Below are positions 15,752 through 24,206 of a stretch of DNA of 48,168 nt, piece after piece. Positions within the stretch are counted from its first letter, which is position 1. Each line of letters begins with the position of its first letter. The translations under genes and the position numbers were made by a program. The notes under the pieces were generated by a model. It made no database searches. It was not told the origin of the DNA and saw only the letters and a program-made list of their open reading frames with translations. This stretch comes from Phycisphaerales bacterium (GTDB lineage: Bacteria > Planctomycetota > Phycisphaerae > Phycisphaerales > UBA1924), in NCBI GenBank assembly GCA_020847175.1, contig JADLCM010000046.1, positions 1-48,168 on the forward strand. Reading direction: 5' to 3'.

Positions 15752-16439
15752 ACCATTCACCGCCGACGCCCTGGCCATCGCCTCCGTCGCCGAGATCCGC
15801 TCTGGCATGAAGGTCGGTCTGGGCACGGGGCGCACCGCGCAGCGCGGCATCCGCGTGCTCGCCGACCGCGTGCGCGAAGAAAAGCTCGACATCACCTGCG
15901 TCGCCACCAGCGAAGTGACCGAGGCCCTCGCCCGCGAACTCGGTCTGAAGATGATCGAGTTCTCCGTGCAGGAACGCATCGACTTCCTCTTTGACGGCGC
16001 CGACGAGGTGGACCGCGAGATGCGCGTCCTCAAGGGCTCGGGCGGGGCGATGACCCGCGAGCGCCTGGTCGCCTGGGCCGCCGACCGCGTGCTGTACATG
16101 GTCGGCGAGAACAAGGTGGTGAGCCATCTCGGCACGAGCAACACGCTGGCCATCGCCGTGCTGCCCTTCGGCCTCGGCCCGGTGCGGGCCGAACTGCGCG
16201 GCATGGGCCTGATCGGCGTCTGCCGGCGCAAGATCAACGGCGAGATCTTCATCACCGACAACGGCAACTTCGTCGTCGATGTCACGATCGATGCCGGTGA
16301 AGACCTGGAGCACCTCGCGGCGACGCTCAACGACATGCCCGGCATCATCGATCACGGCCTCTTCATCAACGAGGCCGATGAGATCCTCATCGAACGCGCG
16401 GGCGGGGTCATCGAGCGCATGGTCCGGCAGGGCGAGTAG
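15744..16439 (+). CDS. rpiA: Ribose-5-phosphate isomerase A
   Basis: A 231-residue RpiA interconverting ribose 5-phosphate and ribulose 5-phosphate. Motifs are MKVGLGTGRTAQRGI (phosphate-binding GxGTGxT; Arg replaces the usual Ser), VATSEVTEALARELG, FDGADEVD with catalytic Asp, KGSGGAMTRERL and FITDNGNFVVD. The likely start is TTG 15744, with AGGGG 8 nt upstream, overlapping the end of the dehydrogenase gene. It closes the thiS-cinA-kinase-amaB-rpiA operon; 85 bp separate it from the convergent subtilase gene, with no obvious intrinsic terminator. Confidence 0.93.
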   Translation: MSEPFTADALAIASVAEIRSGMKVGLGTGRTAQRGIRVLADRVREEKLDITCVATSEVTEALARELGLKMIEFSVQERIDFLFDGADEVDREMRVLKGSGGAMTRERLVAWAADRVLYMVGENKVVSHLGTSNTLAIAVLPFGLGPVRAELRGMGLIGVCRRKINGEIFITDNGNFVVDVTIDAGEDLEHLAATLNDMPGIIDHGLFINEADEILIERAGGVIERMVRQGE

Positions 16440-16524
16440 CGGCGGGGTGGAAGTTCGGCAGTTCCGCAGTTCGGCCGTGAGAGTGTACAAATCAGGCCGC
16501 TCCTGCTCTCCTGCGCTCCCTTCC

Positions 16525-18585
16525 CTAACACCCCTGCACGAACGCGTCGAGGTAGTAGAAGAAGTCCGCGGCGTCGAGGGTGCCGTCGGGTGTGCCATAG
16601 GACGGGTCGTTGGGATCGCTTGAGCCGGTGAGGTCGGCGGCGCCGAGGTTGCCCAGCGCGAACTGGTCGAGAAAGTAGAAGAAATCGGCGGCGTCCACGA
16701 CGCTGTCGGGCAGGCCGTAGGCGGGGTCGCCCGGGTCGCTGGCGCCGGTGAAGTCGCCGGGGCAGAAGGGCGTGCCGTGGAGCACGAGGCGCCAGTCGAG
16801 CCAGGTGCTGAGGTCGGCGGCGCCCTGGTCGGCGATGGTGAGCGTCCACTCGCCCGCGCCGTGCTCGCCGAGGCAGCGGCGCACGGTGAACACCTGGTCG
16901 GTCAGCCCGTCGCCCCCGTCGTTGGTGCGCGCGCGGGCGAGGGTCGAGGCCGTGCCTTCGGGTGAGACGAGCGTGATCTCGAGGTCGCCGAGGAACTCGC
17001 TCTCGACGTTCAGGATGACTTCGACGCTCTCGATGCGGATGCCGGCGGGCATGGTGATGGTTTCGCTGACGCCCGCGGAATCGTCGTCGGGGATGGGTGC
17101 GTTGACGGCAAAAACGCCGGAGTCCTGAGAGGCTTCGGCGGGGAGTCCGGGCCAGGTCTCGGCCAGGGCCACGGCGGCGGAGGCATCGACGGCCCCGAAG
17201 CCGTAGGCGTGGTGGATGTCATACCCGGCGCCGTTGACGCTCCAGCCGGTGCTCGCGGGGTCCACATGGCGGGCGGATTCCACCAGCACGCGCTGCACGT
17301 CGCGCCAGGTGAGGTCGGGGTTGGCCTCAAGCATGAGGGCGATGACGCCGGAGACAAGCGGGGCGGCGGCGGAGGTGCCCCCGAAGGAATTGGTGTAGTC
17401 GGTGGGGCTGGCGCCGGCGGCGCCGGTGAGGTCGGTGGTGAAGATGCGCCGGTGCGCGGGGACGGTGCCGCTGGTGGGAGCGGAGATGAGGGTGCACGCG
17501 CCCTGCTCGTTGAATACGCTGGCGACATCGGCGTCGTTGATGGCGCTGACCGGCACGACGTAGCGGCTGGAGGCGTAGGGGTCGTAGTCGACGCGGTCGC
17601 TGGAGCCGCCGTTGCCCGCGGCCCAGACGAAGATCACGCCCTTGCCGGAGCGCCCGGTGGTGGCGGCGGTTTCGATCGCGGCGTACTCGGCGCTGGTCAT
17701 CTGCGTGATGGTGCCGTCGTCGAAGGGGCCCCAGGAGTTGTTCTTGATGGAGATGATGTCGTTGCGGTGGGCGAAGGCGGCGGCGTTCTGGGTGGCGCTG
17801 CCCTCGACCATCGTGCCGAACTGGGCCATGTACGCGGCGCCGACACCCCCGAGGCCGTTGTTGCCCCGCGCCGCGGCGACGCCGGCGACGGAGGTGGAAT
17901 GGGCGGAGGAACCGGCGCTGATGATCGAGGCGATGCCGAGGTAGTTGGCGGAAAGGTCGGGGTGCAGGAACTGGACCTGGCCCACGTCGATGATGCCGAT
18001 GACCTGCCCGGCGCCGTCATAGCCCGCGAGCCACGCGCCCTCGATGTTCGCATCAGCGGCGGGGTTGATGGTGTTGATGAGGTGCCACTGGAGTCCGAGG
18101 TCGGGGTCGGTGGGAATGGAGCGGGCGGAAGCGGGGGGGGTGCAGTCTACGTAGGCTTCGGCGGCGAGGGCGCGCGACAGGATGGCCTCGCCGGCCTGCG
18201 CGGCGGCGGCGACGGTGGCGCATTCGATGATGTGAAAGCCGGGGGCGCCGGGGATCGCGCGCACGCGACCGAACTCGCGCAGCACGCGGGCGTCTGCCCC
18301 GCGCGTGATCACGCGACTGTGGAGGAGGAAGGCGGGCTGGAGGTCCGCGGGCGCGGCCTGACCCTTGGGGCGAGCGAGGCGAGGATCGGGCCGGGCAATG
18401 GTGGTGCGGGCGTCGAGTGACTGCGGGGTGAGGCGGAGCGTGCCGCGCCCCGTGCGCACGGGCTGGAGCGTGGAGTCGTCGGCGAGCGAGGTGCCGCACG
18501 CGAGGACGAGTGCGAGGGCCCAGGAGCGCGCGGCGGCCAGGCGGGCAGGGCCCGGGCGGGTGCGCGGGGTCGGTCTGGGATGCAT
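16525..18585 (-). CDS. Secreted subtilisin-like (S8) protease with P-domain and dockerin-like tail
   Basis: A 686-residue secreted serine protease starting at ATG 18585 (GGGAGGA 8 nt upstream). A signal peptide (residues 1-35, cut near SLA-DD) and a propeptide of ~140 residues precede an S8 domain with Asp200 (IGIIDVGQ), His229 (AHSTSVAGVAAA), Asn325 (WAAGNGG) and Ser405 (GGTSAAAP). The His motif has Ser where Gly is usual. A kexin-type P-domain (~475-600) follows. The tail begins at FCPGDFTG, has two DxxDPxYGxPD..VDAADFF EF-hand-like repeats and ends in Cys, as in many planctomycete surface proteins. Probable role: extracellular or surface proteolysis. Confidence 0.9.
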   Translation of the reverse strand: MHPRPTPRTRPGPARLAAARSWALALVLACGTSLADDSTLQPVRTGRGTLRLTPQSLDARTTIARPDPRLARPKGQAAPADLQPAFLLHSRVITRGADARVLREFGRVRAIPGAPGFHIIECATVAAAAQAGEAILSRALAAEAYVDCTPPASARSIPTDPDLGLQWHLINTINPAADANIEGAWLAGYDGAGQVIGIIDVGQVQFLHPDLSANYLGIASIISAGSSAHSTSVAGVAAARGNNGLGGVGAAYMAQFGTMVEGSATQNAAAFAHRNDIISIKNNSWGPFDDGTITQMTSAEYAAIETAATTGRSGKGVIFVWAAGNGGSSDRVDYDPYASSRYVVPVSAINDADVASVFNEQGACTLISAPTSGTVPAHRRIFTTDLTGAAGASPTDYTNSFGGTSAAAPLVSGVIALMLEANPDLTWRDVQRVLVESARHVDPASTGWSVNGAGYDIHHAYGFGAVDASAAVALAETWPGLPAEASQDSGVFAVNAPIPDDDSAGVSETITMPAGIRIESVEVILNVESEFLGDLEITLVSPEGTASTLARARTNDGGDGLTDQVFTVRRCLGEHGAGEWTLTIADQGAADLSTWLDWRLVLHGTPFCPGDFTGASDPGDPAYGLPDSVVDAADFFYFLDQFALGNLGAADLTGSSDPNDPSYGTPDGTLDAADFFYYLDAFVQGC

Positions 18586-19105
18586 GCGGGCGATCCTCCC
18601 TCCGACGCGGGCGAGGCTGACCATCGCAAATCTGCCCGCGCTGCGGCGCCGGGGCGAGCCCGATGCGAGATCGGAGGTGCGCTGCGGTTCCGCCAGATGC
18701 GCTACGTCTCCCCGGCCGCGTGGTTGCGGGTCCGAGAACGGCGGAGGGGGTGGGGTGGGGGAGCGCCGTGCTGGGGGAGCAAGCGTCCGCGAGACCTTGT
18801 GGATGGGAAGGAGGGGAGGAGCGGGTTGCGGGGGTGTCGCGATCGGCGGGGCGTGGTCGGGGGCGCGAGGCGAGCCGGCGAGGCGATCCGACTGGGGCGG
18901 ACGTGGCGTGAACGAGAGCGATCGCGGCGCGGAGCCGGGTTCGGCGGTCGGGGGAGTCAAGGCAGGATTCGAGGGCGGAAAGTGCGGCGAAGCGCGCGGA
19001 AATGGCGCGGAGCGCGATGAGGGCGTCGAGCCCGGAGGGAAGGGGCGCAGGCGAAGAGCGTCCGGCTTCGCGGGTCACGGTGGACGGGACGTCGTGGGGT
19101 GCCAC
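18586..19105 (-). other. Unassigned region; possible leaderless GTG-started ORF
   Basis: No confident gene lies in the ~740 bp upstream of the subtilase. On the minus strand a frame opens at GTG 19105, exactly 6 nt after a good -10 box, and reads MAPHDVPSTVTREAG... then LDALIALRAISARFAALSAL in its first ~70 codons, moderately protein-like, before becoming Pro/Arg-rich and running out of frame into the subtilase gene. It may be a small gene, a decayed gene, or simply the long leader of the subtilase transcript. Confidence 0.25.
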
Positions 19106-19111
19106 GAGATG

Positions 19112-19139
19112 ATTGTACGGGTAATGAAAGGTATTTCAA
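19112..19139 (-). promoter_or_regulatory. Sigma-70-like promoter
   Basis: On the minus strand TTGAAA (19139-19134), a 16-nt spacer and TACAAT (19117-19112) form one of the best promoters in the window, in a locally AT-rich patch. It reads toward the subtilase, whose ATG is ~520 nt away; a GTG lies at the predicted +1 (19105). Confidence 0.65.
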
Positions 19140-19249
19140 GAAGAATAATAGGCTTTTGTGCGGCTATTTGGTGCGGGGCGGGGTCGGCCGCGCCATCGCG
19201 GGGGGTTGGATCGGGGACGCGGGGGGTACGGGAGGGCGAAAGGAGACGA

Positions 19250-19308
19250 CCCCCCACTCGGAGAGTGGGGGTACGCGGGGGAGCCCATTCGGAGCATGGG
19301 TTACGCGG
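19250..19308 (+). repeat. Dispersed hairpin repeat, two tandem copies
   Basis: Copy one has perfect 8-bp arms CCCCCACT (19251-19258) and AGTGGGGG (19264-19271) around loop CGGAG, then tail GTACGCGG. Copy two has CCCAT (19284-19288) and ATGGG (19296-19300) around TCGGAGC, then TTACGCGG. Arms differ between copies while the loop CGGAG and the tail are kept, and changes in the arms are compensated. Confidence 0.75.
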
Positions 19309-19323
19309 AAGCGGATGCGGGGT

Positions 19324-19536
19324 TTACTTCTTGCCGGCGTCCTTGATGACGATCTTGCCGGGCTCTTGGATGCCGATTGCGCTGCCGTCCTTGCCGATCT
19401 TGCTGCCCTGCATGTAGAGGACAACGCAGGCAAGGAGGAGGAAGGCGACGGCGAGGCCCATGAGGCCCGTGTAGACATCGACGCCCGCAGCGCGCTTGGC
19501 CCGTCCGCCGGGCATCCGCATGCCGAAATCGCTCAT
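19324..19536 (-). CDS. Small single-pass membrane protein
   Basis: A 70-residue protein with one transmembrane segment (VYTGLMGLAVAFLLLACVVL, about residues 21-40) and a short outer tail (GSKIGKDGSAIGIQEPGKIV). ATG 19536 has GGGAG upstream. It ends the pair with the coiled-coil protein just upstream (16-bp gap), so the two may act together in the envelope. The family is not recognised. Confidence 0.75.
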   Translation of the reverse strand: MSDFGMRMPGGRAKRAAGVDVYTGLMGLAVAFLLLACVVLYMQGSKIGKDGSAIGIQEPGKIVIKDAGKK

Positions 19537-19552
19537 GGCTTGCTCCCGGGGG

Positions 19553-20404
19553 TTACTGGAGGCGGCTTTCGACGGTGTCGCCGACCTGGATGGCCCGGCC
19601 TGCGGCGGTGACGACCACGCGAGCGACGCAGTAGTTGAGATCGACCTGGACGACGCGGACGTTGGCGATCCACTCGGCGCCGCGGGTCACGAACAGGTCG
19701 GCGTCGGTGCGCACGCTGTCGGTGCTGCCGACGTTGAGGCGGACAAGGGTTTCGTTGCTGCCGGAATCGAGGGTGACCTCGTCGACGCGCCCGGTGAAGT
19801 AGGCGGAGAGGAGCGAACCGCCGGAGTTGGAGCCGGCGGCGGTGCTGCCGCCCGCGGCGGCGAGGAGGTGCTGGAGTTCGGTGAGGCGTTCGGTCATGGC
19901 GCGGAGGTTGGAGGCATAGACGTCGCGCTCGGCCTCGGTGTTGTTGAAGCGGTCGGTGATCTCGCGCAGGTCGGTGCGGAGGCGGAGTTCGCTGGTGCGG
20001 AGAGCGGCGAGCTCGGTGCTCTGGCCGCTCAGGATCTCGGTGAGCGTCTTGACGCCGCTCTGCGCGACTTCGATCTGGGTCTGACCCGCGAGGACGGCCT
20101 GCTGGGCGACGGCGCGGTCGGCCTCGGAGCGTGCGAGGGACTGCTCGCGTTCGACGAGGGTGTTCTGGAGCGCGGTGAGGCGGGAGGAGAGGTCCTGGAC
20201 GCGGGCCTCGTCAAGCTGGCGCTGCATGCCGTACTCGGCGACAGCGGCGTCCTTGCTTGCATTGGCCTGCTCCTTCGCGGCGCGCTCGGCGCGAAGTTCC
20301 TTCACGATGCGATCGGCATTGACTGCGTATGCCATGGTGAGCGTGGCGAGCGCCACGCTCAGCACCGCCGCCGCCGCCACAAAGATCTTCGTCAACGTGT
20401 GCAC
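19553..20404 (-). CDS. Membrane-anchored coiled-coil protein with C-terminal beta domain
   Basis: A 283-residue protein: N-terminal membrane anchor (FVAAAAVLSVALATLTMAYA), a long coiled coil (~30-185, rich in Glu/Ala/Arg/Leu heptads), a Gly/Ser linker and a C-terminal ~75-residue beta-rich domain (VGSTDSVRTDADLFVTRGAE, IQVGDTVESRL) with a layout reminiscent of MreC. GTG start 20404 has AGGAG 7 nt upstream. A TTGCGT-N16-TATCAT promoter stands ~120 nt upstream. Probable role: a periplasmic scaffold; the family is not identified. Confidence 0.75.
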   Translation of the reverse strand: MHTLTKIFVAAAAVLSVALATLTMAYAVNADRIVKELRAERAAKEQANASKDAAVAEYGMQRQLDEARVQDLSSRLTALQNTLVEREQSLARSEADRAVAQQAVLAGQTQIEVAQSGVKTLTEILSGQSTELAALRTSELRLRTDLREITDRFNNTEAERDVYASNLRAMTERLTELQHLLAAAGGSTAAGSNSGGSLLSAYFTGRVDEVTLDSGSNETLVRLNVGSTDSVRTDADLFVTRGAEWIANVRVVQVDLNYCVARVVVTAAGRAIQVGDTVESRLQ

Positions 20405-20524
20405 AATCTGGCTCCTGAATCGCTGTCACCCCGGGGACGACACATCCGGCTCCGCCTCGGACCTGTCCCACCCCACGTTCCGGGAGGAACCCGACCCCGG
20501 GATCCTCGCGGTCCGGGGGTCGCA

Positions 20525-20552
20525 ATGATACCCGAACGGACCGTCCACGCAA
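20525..20552 (-). promoter_or_regulatory. Sigma-70-like promoter of the coiled-coil gene
   Basis: On the minus strand TTGCGT (20552-20547), a 16-nt spacer and TATCAT (20530-20525), followed by a leader of about 115 nt to GTG 20404. Confidence 0.5.
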
Positions 20553-20686
20553 CGTCCAGGGGTTTCCCCCCGCGCACGCTGGGTGGTCGGATCGATACGT
20601 CGGGCCGGTTGCGGCGGATGCATCAGCGGGGGGCGGGGTCGAGAACTTGCAAAAAAGCGAGGGGTGAGGGGCCGGGGCGGGCGGCA

Positions 20687-22051
20687 TCACTTTCCAATGC
20701 AGGAGCGGGCGAAGATGCGTGCGAGCACTTCTTCGACGCCGAGGGGGCGCGAGACTTCGCCGAGGGCCCGAAGTGCCCCGCGCAGGTGCTCGGCGATGAT
20801 TTCGCCCGGGCCGGGGCGGTCGGGGTGTGCGTGGGAGAGGGCTTCGTCCAGGTCGGCGAGAGCGGCGTGCATCGCGCGGGCCTGGCGCTCGGAGGGGGGG
20901 GCGACGGGTTCGGGCTCGCGCCGGGAGGCGGCGTGCGTGATGGCGTCTTTGAGAGCGCTTACGCCGCGCCCGTCAAGGGCGCAGACGGGCAGCCACGGGG
21001 GAGGCGTGGAGCCGGGGCGGTCGGCCTTGGTGCGGACGAAGATCGAGGGGAGGTCGGCGGAAGGCGGGCGGGGGTGGTGGGGGGTGTGCGCCGGATCGGG
21101 GGCTTGAGCGAGGGGATCGCACCAGATAAGGATGTCGGCGTGGACGGCGGCGGCGCGGGCGGCGCGCTGAGCGGCGGCGTGCGGGGTTCGCGGGTCGCGA
21201 GTGATTTCGTCAACGCCGGGCGTGTCGATGAGGGTGACTGAGCGGCCCGGGCCGAGTTCGAGCGTCGCGCGCAGGACATCGCGTGTGGTGCCGGGCGCCT
21301 CGTGCGTGAGGGCACGGACGAGGCCCCGGGGATGAGTGTGCGTGAATCCGAGCAGCGCATTGAAGAGCGAACTCTTGCCGGCGCTGGGGCGCCCGGCGAG
21401 CACGACGAGGGGTTCGGCGCGGGAGGCCTGGCCCCGGGCGAGGCGTGAGGCGACCCGGGCGCGGAGGTCGAGGAGGGCGCGGTGCAGGTCGCCGGGCTCG
21501 ATGGGGCGCACGTCCTCCTGGTCCACGAAGTCGATGGCGCTTTCGACGAGGGCGAGAAGGTGCGCGAGTCGGTCTGCCCACGCCGCGAGGTGCGGGTCGG
21601 CGGCGCCGGCGCGGGCGGCGCTGACCTCGGCGCGGGTTCGAGCGGCGATGAGGGCGGGGAGGCGTTCCGCGTCGTCGGCGCTGAGCCGCCCGTTGAGGAA
21701 GGCACGGGCGCTGAACTCTCCGGGAAGCGCGGGACGCGTGCCCTCGATGGACCCGAGGCGGGCGAGCACAGCGCGGGGAACGAGGGCACCGCCGGGGACG
21801 ATGAGCTCGAAGGCGTGCTCGCCTGTGAAGGAGCGCGGGGCGACGAAGGTGAGCACGCGGGCGGGCAGGCGGAGCCCGGGGCCGAGGTCGAGCAAGCGGA
21901 TGTCGGCGCGGGAGGGGTTGAAGCGAGGCGAGCGGTCCGGAGCGATGAGATTGAGCACGTCTGGAGAGGCGGGGCCCGAGGCGCGGATGATGGCGTGCCC
22001 GCTCGGGCCGGGGGCGGAGGCGAGGGCGAAGATGACATCTCCGAGCCGCAC
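20687..22051 (-). CDS. mnmE: tRNA modification GTPase MnmE
   Basis: A 454-residue GTPase that, with MnmG, forms 5-carboxymethylaminomethyl-uridine-type modifications at tRNA wobble position 34. The N-terminal tetrahydrofolate-binding domain starts at VRLGDVIFALASAPGPSG; the G domain shows GRPSAGKSSLFN (G1), PGTTRD (G2), LIDTPGVDE (G3) and a TKAD-type G4; the C-terminus ends SCIGK with the catalytic Cys. The GTG at 22051 is chosen because it gives normal length and lies after the upstream gene's stop (22158); longer frames are low-complexity. No SD is seen; AACAAT ends 5 nt upstream. MnmG is not in the window. Confidence 0.9.
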   Translation of the reverse strand: MRLGDVIFALASAPGPSGHAIIRASGPASPDVLNLIAPDRSPRFNPSRADIRLLDLGPGLRLPARVLTFVAPRSFTGEHAFELIVPGGALVPRAVLARLGSIEGTRPALPGEFSARAFLNGRLSADDAERLPALIAARTRAEVSAARAGAADPHLAAWADRLAHLLALVESAIDFVDQEDVRPIEPGDLHRALLDLRARVASRLARGQASRAEPLVVLAGRPSAGKSSLFNALLGFTHTHPRGLVRALTHEAPGTTRDVLRATLELGPGRSVTLIDTPGVDEITRDPRTPHAAAQRAARAAAVHADILIWCDPLAQAPDPAHTPHHPRPPSADLPSIFVRTKADRPGSTPPPWLPVCALDGRGVSALKDAITHAASRREPEPVAPPSERQARAMHAALADLDEALSHAHPDRPGPGEIIAEHLRGALRALGEVSRPLGVEEVLARIFARSCIGK

Positions 22052-22157
22052 GGGCGATTGTTGGGGCGCGTGGAGGGGAAGAGGTGTGTTGCCGATCGGG
22101 GCCGTCGATGGAGCAGGGAATGGGGCGAGGGAAGGGGCCGGGCGCCCGGGTGACGCC

Positions 22158-23099
22158 TCAGGGCGTGCTGAGCCAGCCGAGGCGGCGGAGATCGGCGCGG
22201 GGGTCGTCGAAGGAACAACTGCCGAAGGTGAGGGCGAAGGACTCGCGCACGCGGGCGAGCGCCGCAGTGTCGATCGAGGCATCGCGCCAGGAGGCGTGCT
22301 CGTCGCGGAAGGCGAACGCGCCGGCGTCGGTTTCAAGGAGGACGCGGACGAGATCGTCACGCGAGATGGTGCGGGTGCGGAGGAGCGCGGCCCCGAGAAA
22401 GAGCCCGACGAAGCCGAACATGGGTGCGCAGGGCGCCGCGGGCTGGTAGGTGAGGGCGTAGCTGCCGCGCAGGGGATGATGGAGCCCCGCCGTGGCCTTG
22501 AAGGGCACGTCGGCCTGGGCGCAGGTGAGGACGAAGTCTGCGAGTGATTCGGCGCGCGGGAAGGCGTCGGGGGTGACGCCGCCCGTGCGGACCTTGGCGC
22601 CGGCCTCTTCGCCCGCGAGGGCTGCGATCACGCCTCGGCAGTCGCCGGCGAGGGAGATTTCGAAGAAGGGGAAGAGGTCGTCGGGGATCGCGTCCATCGC
22701 CCCGTCGATGAAGGAGGCGGAAGGGGCCTTGACCTCGATCGCGTCGATGAGGGCGAGGCCGTTCTCCTCGCGGGCGTGGTGAGCGTTGAACGCGTCGATG
22801 GTGTCGAGGTCGGCGCTGAGGTCATCGCCGACGAGGGCGCTGACGCGCCAGGGGTCGGCGTGCGCCTGCTCGCGGTAGCCGCTGGTGGCGAAGGTGCCGG
22901 GCATGAGCGCGGCGGCGTGGGCGCTGAACTCGCGGAGGCGCGAGGCGGGGCAGACGAACCGGGAGAGCATCCAGGCATCGCCGGAGCGGAGCGCGTGCGC
23001 GTGCGCGAGGGCGGCGTCGGGCATGGAGAGCGCGGCGGGGGGAAAGAGGGCGGCGTGGTCCACAATGCCGGAAACGAGAGTCCGCAGGGCGCGCGTCAT
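22158..23099 (-). CDS. Conserved protein of unknown function
   Basis: A 313-residue soluble protein starting at ATG 23099 (MTRALRTLVSGIVDHAALFP). Recognisable blocks include ALSMPDAALAHAHALRSGD, FVCPASRLREF, IDAIEVKAPSASFIDGAMD, AKVRTGGVTPDAFP and VPFKATAGLHHPLRG; their order suggests a barrel-like alpha/beta fold, but I do not recognise a named family. No SD is present; TACCCT (23110-23105) ends 5 nt before the ATG. It is divergent from the metal-transport operon, only 54 bp away, so the two share a regulatory region, and it is followed by mnmE. Confidence 0.75.
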   Translation of the reverse strand: MTRALRTLVSGIVDHAALFPPAALSMPDAALAHAHALRSGDAWMLSRFVCPASRLREFSAHAAALMPGTFATSGYREQAHADPWRVSALVGDDLSADLDTIDAFNAHHAREENGLALIDAIEVKAPSASFIDGAMDAIPDDLFPFFEISLAGDCRGVIAALAGEEAGAKVRTGGVTPDAFPRAESLADFVLTCAQADVPFKATAGLHHPLRGSYALTYQPAAPCAPMFGFVGLFLGAALLRTRTISRDDLVRVLLETDAGAFAFRDEHASWRDASIDTAALARVRESFALTFGSCSFDDPRADLRRLGWLSTP

Positions 23100-23118
23100 G
23101 GGGAAGGGTAGGAGGGGC

Positions 23119-23162
23119 TTGACGGGGCGCGGGGGGACGGGGATAATGTAGCCATGGCTACA
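23119..23162 (+). promoter_or_regulatory. Promoter and palindromic operator of the metal-transport operon
   Basis: TTGACG (23119-23124), a 17-nt spacer and GATAAT (23142-23147) form a near-consensus promoter. The ATG at 23154 lies 6 nt after the -10 box, so the transcript may be leaderless. A perfect 16-bp palindrome, TGTAGCCATGGCTACA (23147-23162), covers the last -10 base, the predicted +1 and the start codon. That is the right place for a repressor; the operon itself encodes DtxR-like domains. Confidence 0.7.
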
Positions 23163-24206
23163 AACAATGCCGTGCCGGTCGCCGGCGACGCTGCGCACGG
23201 CTCGGCGGACGGCCCGCGGACGCGGCGCGAGGCGCTGCGCCGCATGGGGCGGCTGGGCGCGGGCGTGCTTGGTTCAGGGGTGCTGGCCAGCGGGTGCGCC
23301 CGCGCGGGCCGCGCCGGGGGCGCGACGAGGGTGGTGTGCACGACCTCGATGATCGGCGACGCGGCGCGGACGGTGGCCGGGGCGCGGATCGCCCTGACCA
23401 CGCTCATGGGCGCGGGGGTGGACCCGCACCTGTACAAGCCCACCCGCACCGACACGGCGGCGGTGATGGGCGCGGACGTGGTGTTCTACAACGGCCTGCT
23501 GCTGGAGGGGCGCATGCAGGACCTGTTCGTGCGCGCGGCGGGGTCGGGGAGGCGGGTGACGCCGGTGTGCGGCGCGATGCGCGAGGACGATCTGCTGCAC
23601 CCGGCGGGGGCGGCGGGGCACCCCGACCCGCACGTGTGGATGGACCCGAACCTCTGGAGCGAGGCGGTCGAGGCGGTGCGCGGGACGATGGCCGAAGCGA
23701 TACCGGCGGGGGCGAGGGAGTTTGAGGCGAACGCGGCGGCGTACGCGGCGGACCTGCGCACGCTCGATGCGCAGTGCGCCGCAGCGCTCGGCACGGTGCC
23801 GGTGGGGTCGCGGGTGCTGGTGACGGCGCATGATGCGTTCGGTTACTTCGGGCGGCGGTACGGCTTTGAGGTGATGGGGATCCAGGGCATCAGCACGGAT
23901 TCGGAGGCGGGGCTGCGCGACATCGAACGGCTGGTGGAGGTGCTCGTGACGAGGCGCGTGCCGGCGGTGTTCATCGAATCGACGATTTCGGACCGGGGCA
24001 TCCGGGCGCTGGTCGAGGGTGCGGCGGCGCGGGGGCACGAGGTGCGCATCGGGGCATCGCTCTTTTCTGACGCCGCGGGGGTGCCGGGCACGTACGAAGG
24101 CACGCACATCGGGATGCTCGATCACAACGTCACGTCGATCGTGCGGGCGCTCGGGGGCGAGGCCCCCGAAACGGGGCTGCGGGGGCGGCTGGGCAAGGGG
24201 GGTTGA
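23154..24206 (+). CDS. Metal ABC transporter substrate-binding lipoprotein (TroA/YtgA type)
   Basis: A 350-residue cluster A-I solute-binding protein delivering a divalent metal (Mn, Zn or Fe) to the permeases encoded downstream. The N-terminus has a twin-arginine-like stretch ([13 protein letters not shown]) and a lipobox LASGC (Cys48). Likely metal ligands are His92 (DPHLYKPT), His160 (DPHVWMDP), His226 (TAHDAFGYF) and Asp306 (LFSDAAG); this His-His-His-Asp set with its spacing fits TroA better than PsaA-like Mn proteins, which have Glu at the third position. It is first in a four-gene operon; the next gene overlaps its stop. Confidence 0.9.
   Translation: MATNNAVPVAGDAAHGSADGPRTRREALRRMGRLGAGVLGSGVLASGCARAGRAGGATRVVCTTSMIGDAARTVAGARIALTTLMGAGVDPHLYKPTRTDTAAVMGADVVFYNGLLLEGRMQDLFVRAAGSGRRVTPVCGAMREDDLLHPAGAAGHPDPHVWMDPNLWSEAVEAVRGTMAEAIPAGAREFEANAAAYAADLRTLDAQCAAALGTVPVGSRVLVTAHDAFGYFGRRYGFEVMGIQGISTDSEAGLRDIERLVEVLVTRRVPAVFIESTISDRGIRALVEGAAARGHEVRIGASLFSDAAGVPGTYEGTHIGMLDHNVTSIVRALGGEAPETGLRGRLGKGG

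Noticed and set aside
18586..18960. N-terminal extension of the subtilase frame
   Set aside because: Pro/Ser/Arg low-complexity; ATG 18585 has a strong SD and is followed directly by a good signal peptide.
22052..22360. N-terminal extension of mnmE
   Set aside because: It overlaps the upstream gene's coding sequence, is Pro/Ser/Ala-rich and has no MnmE similarity; GTG 22051 gives the normal N-terminus.
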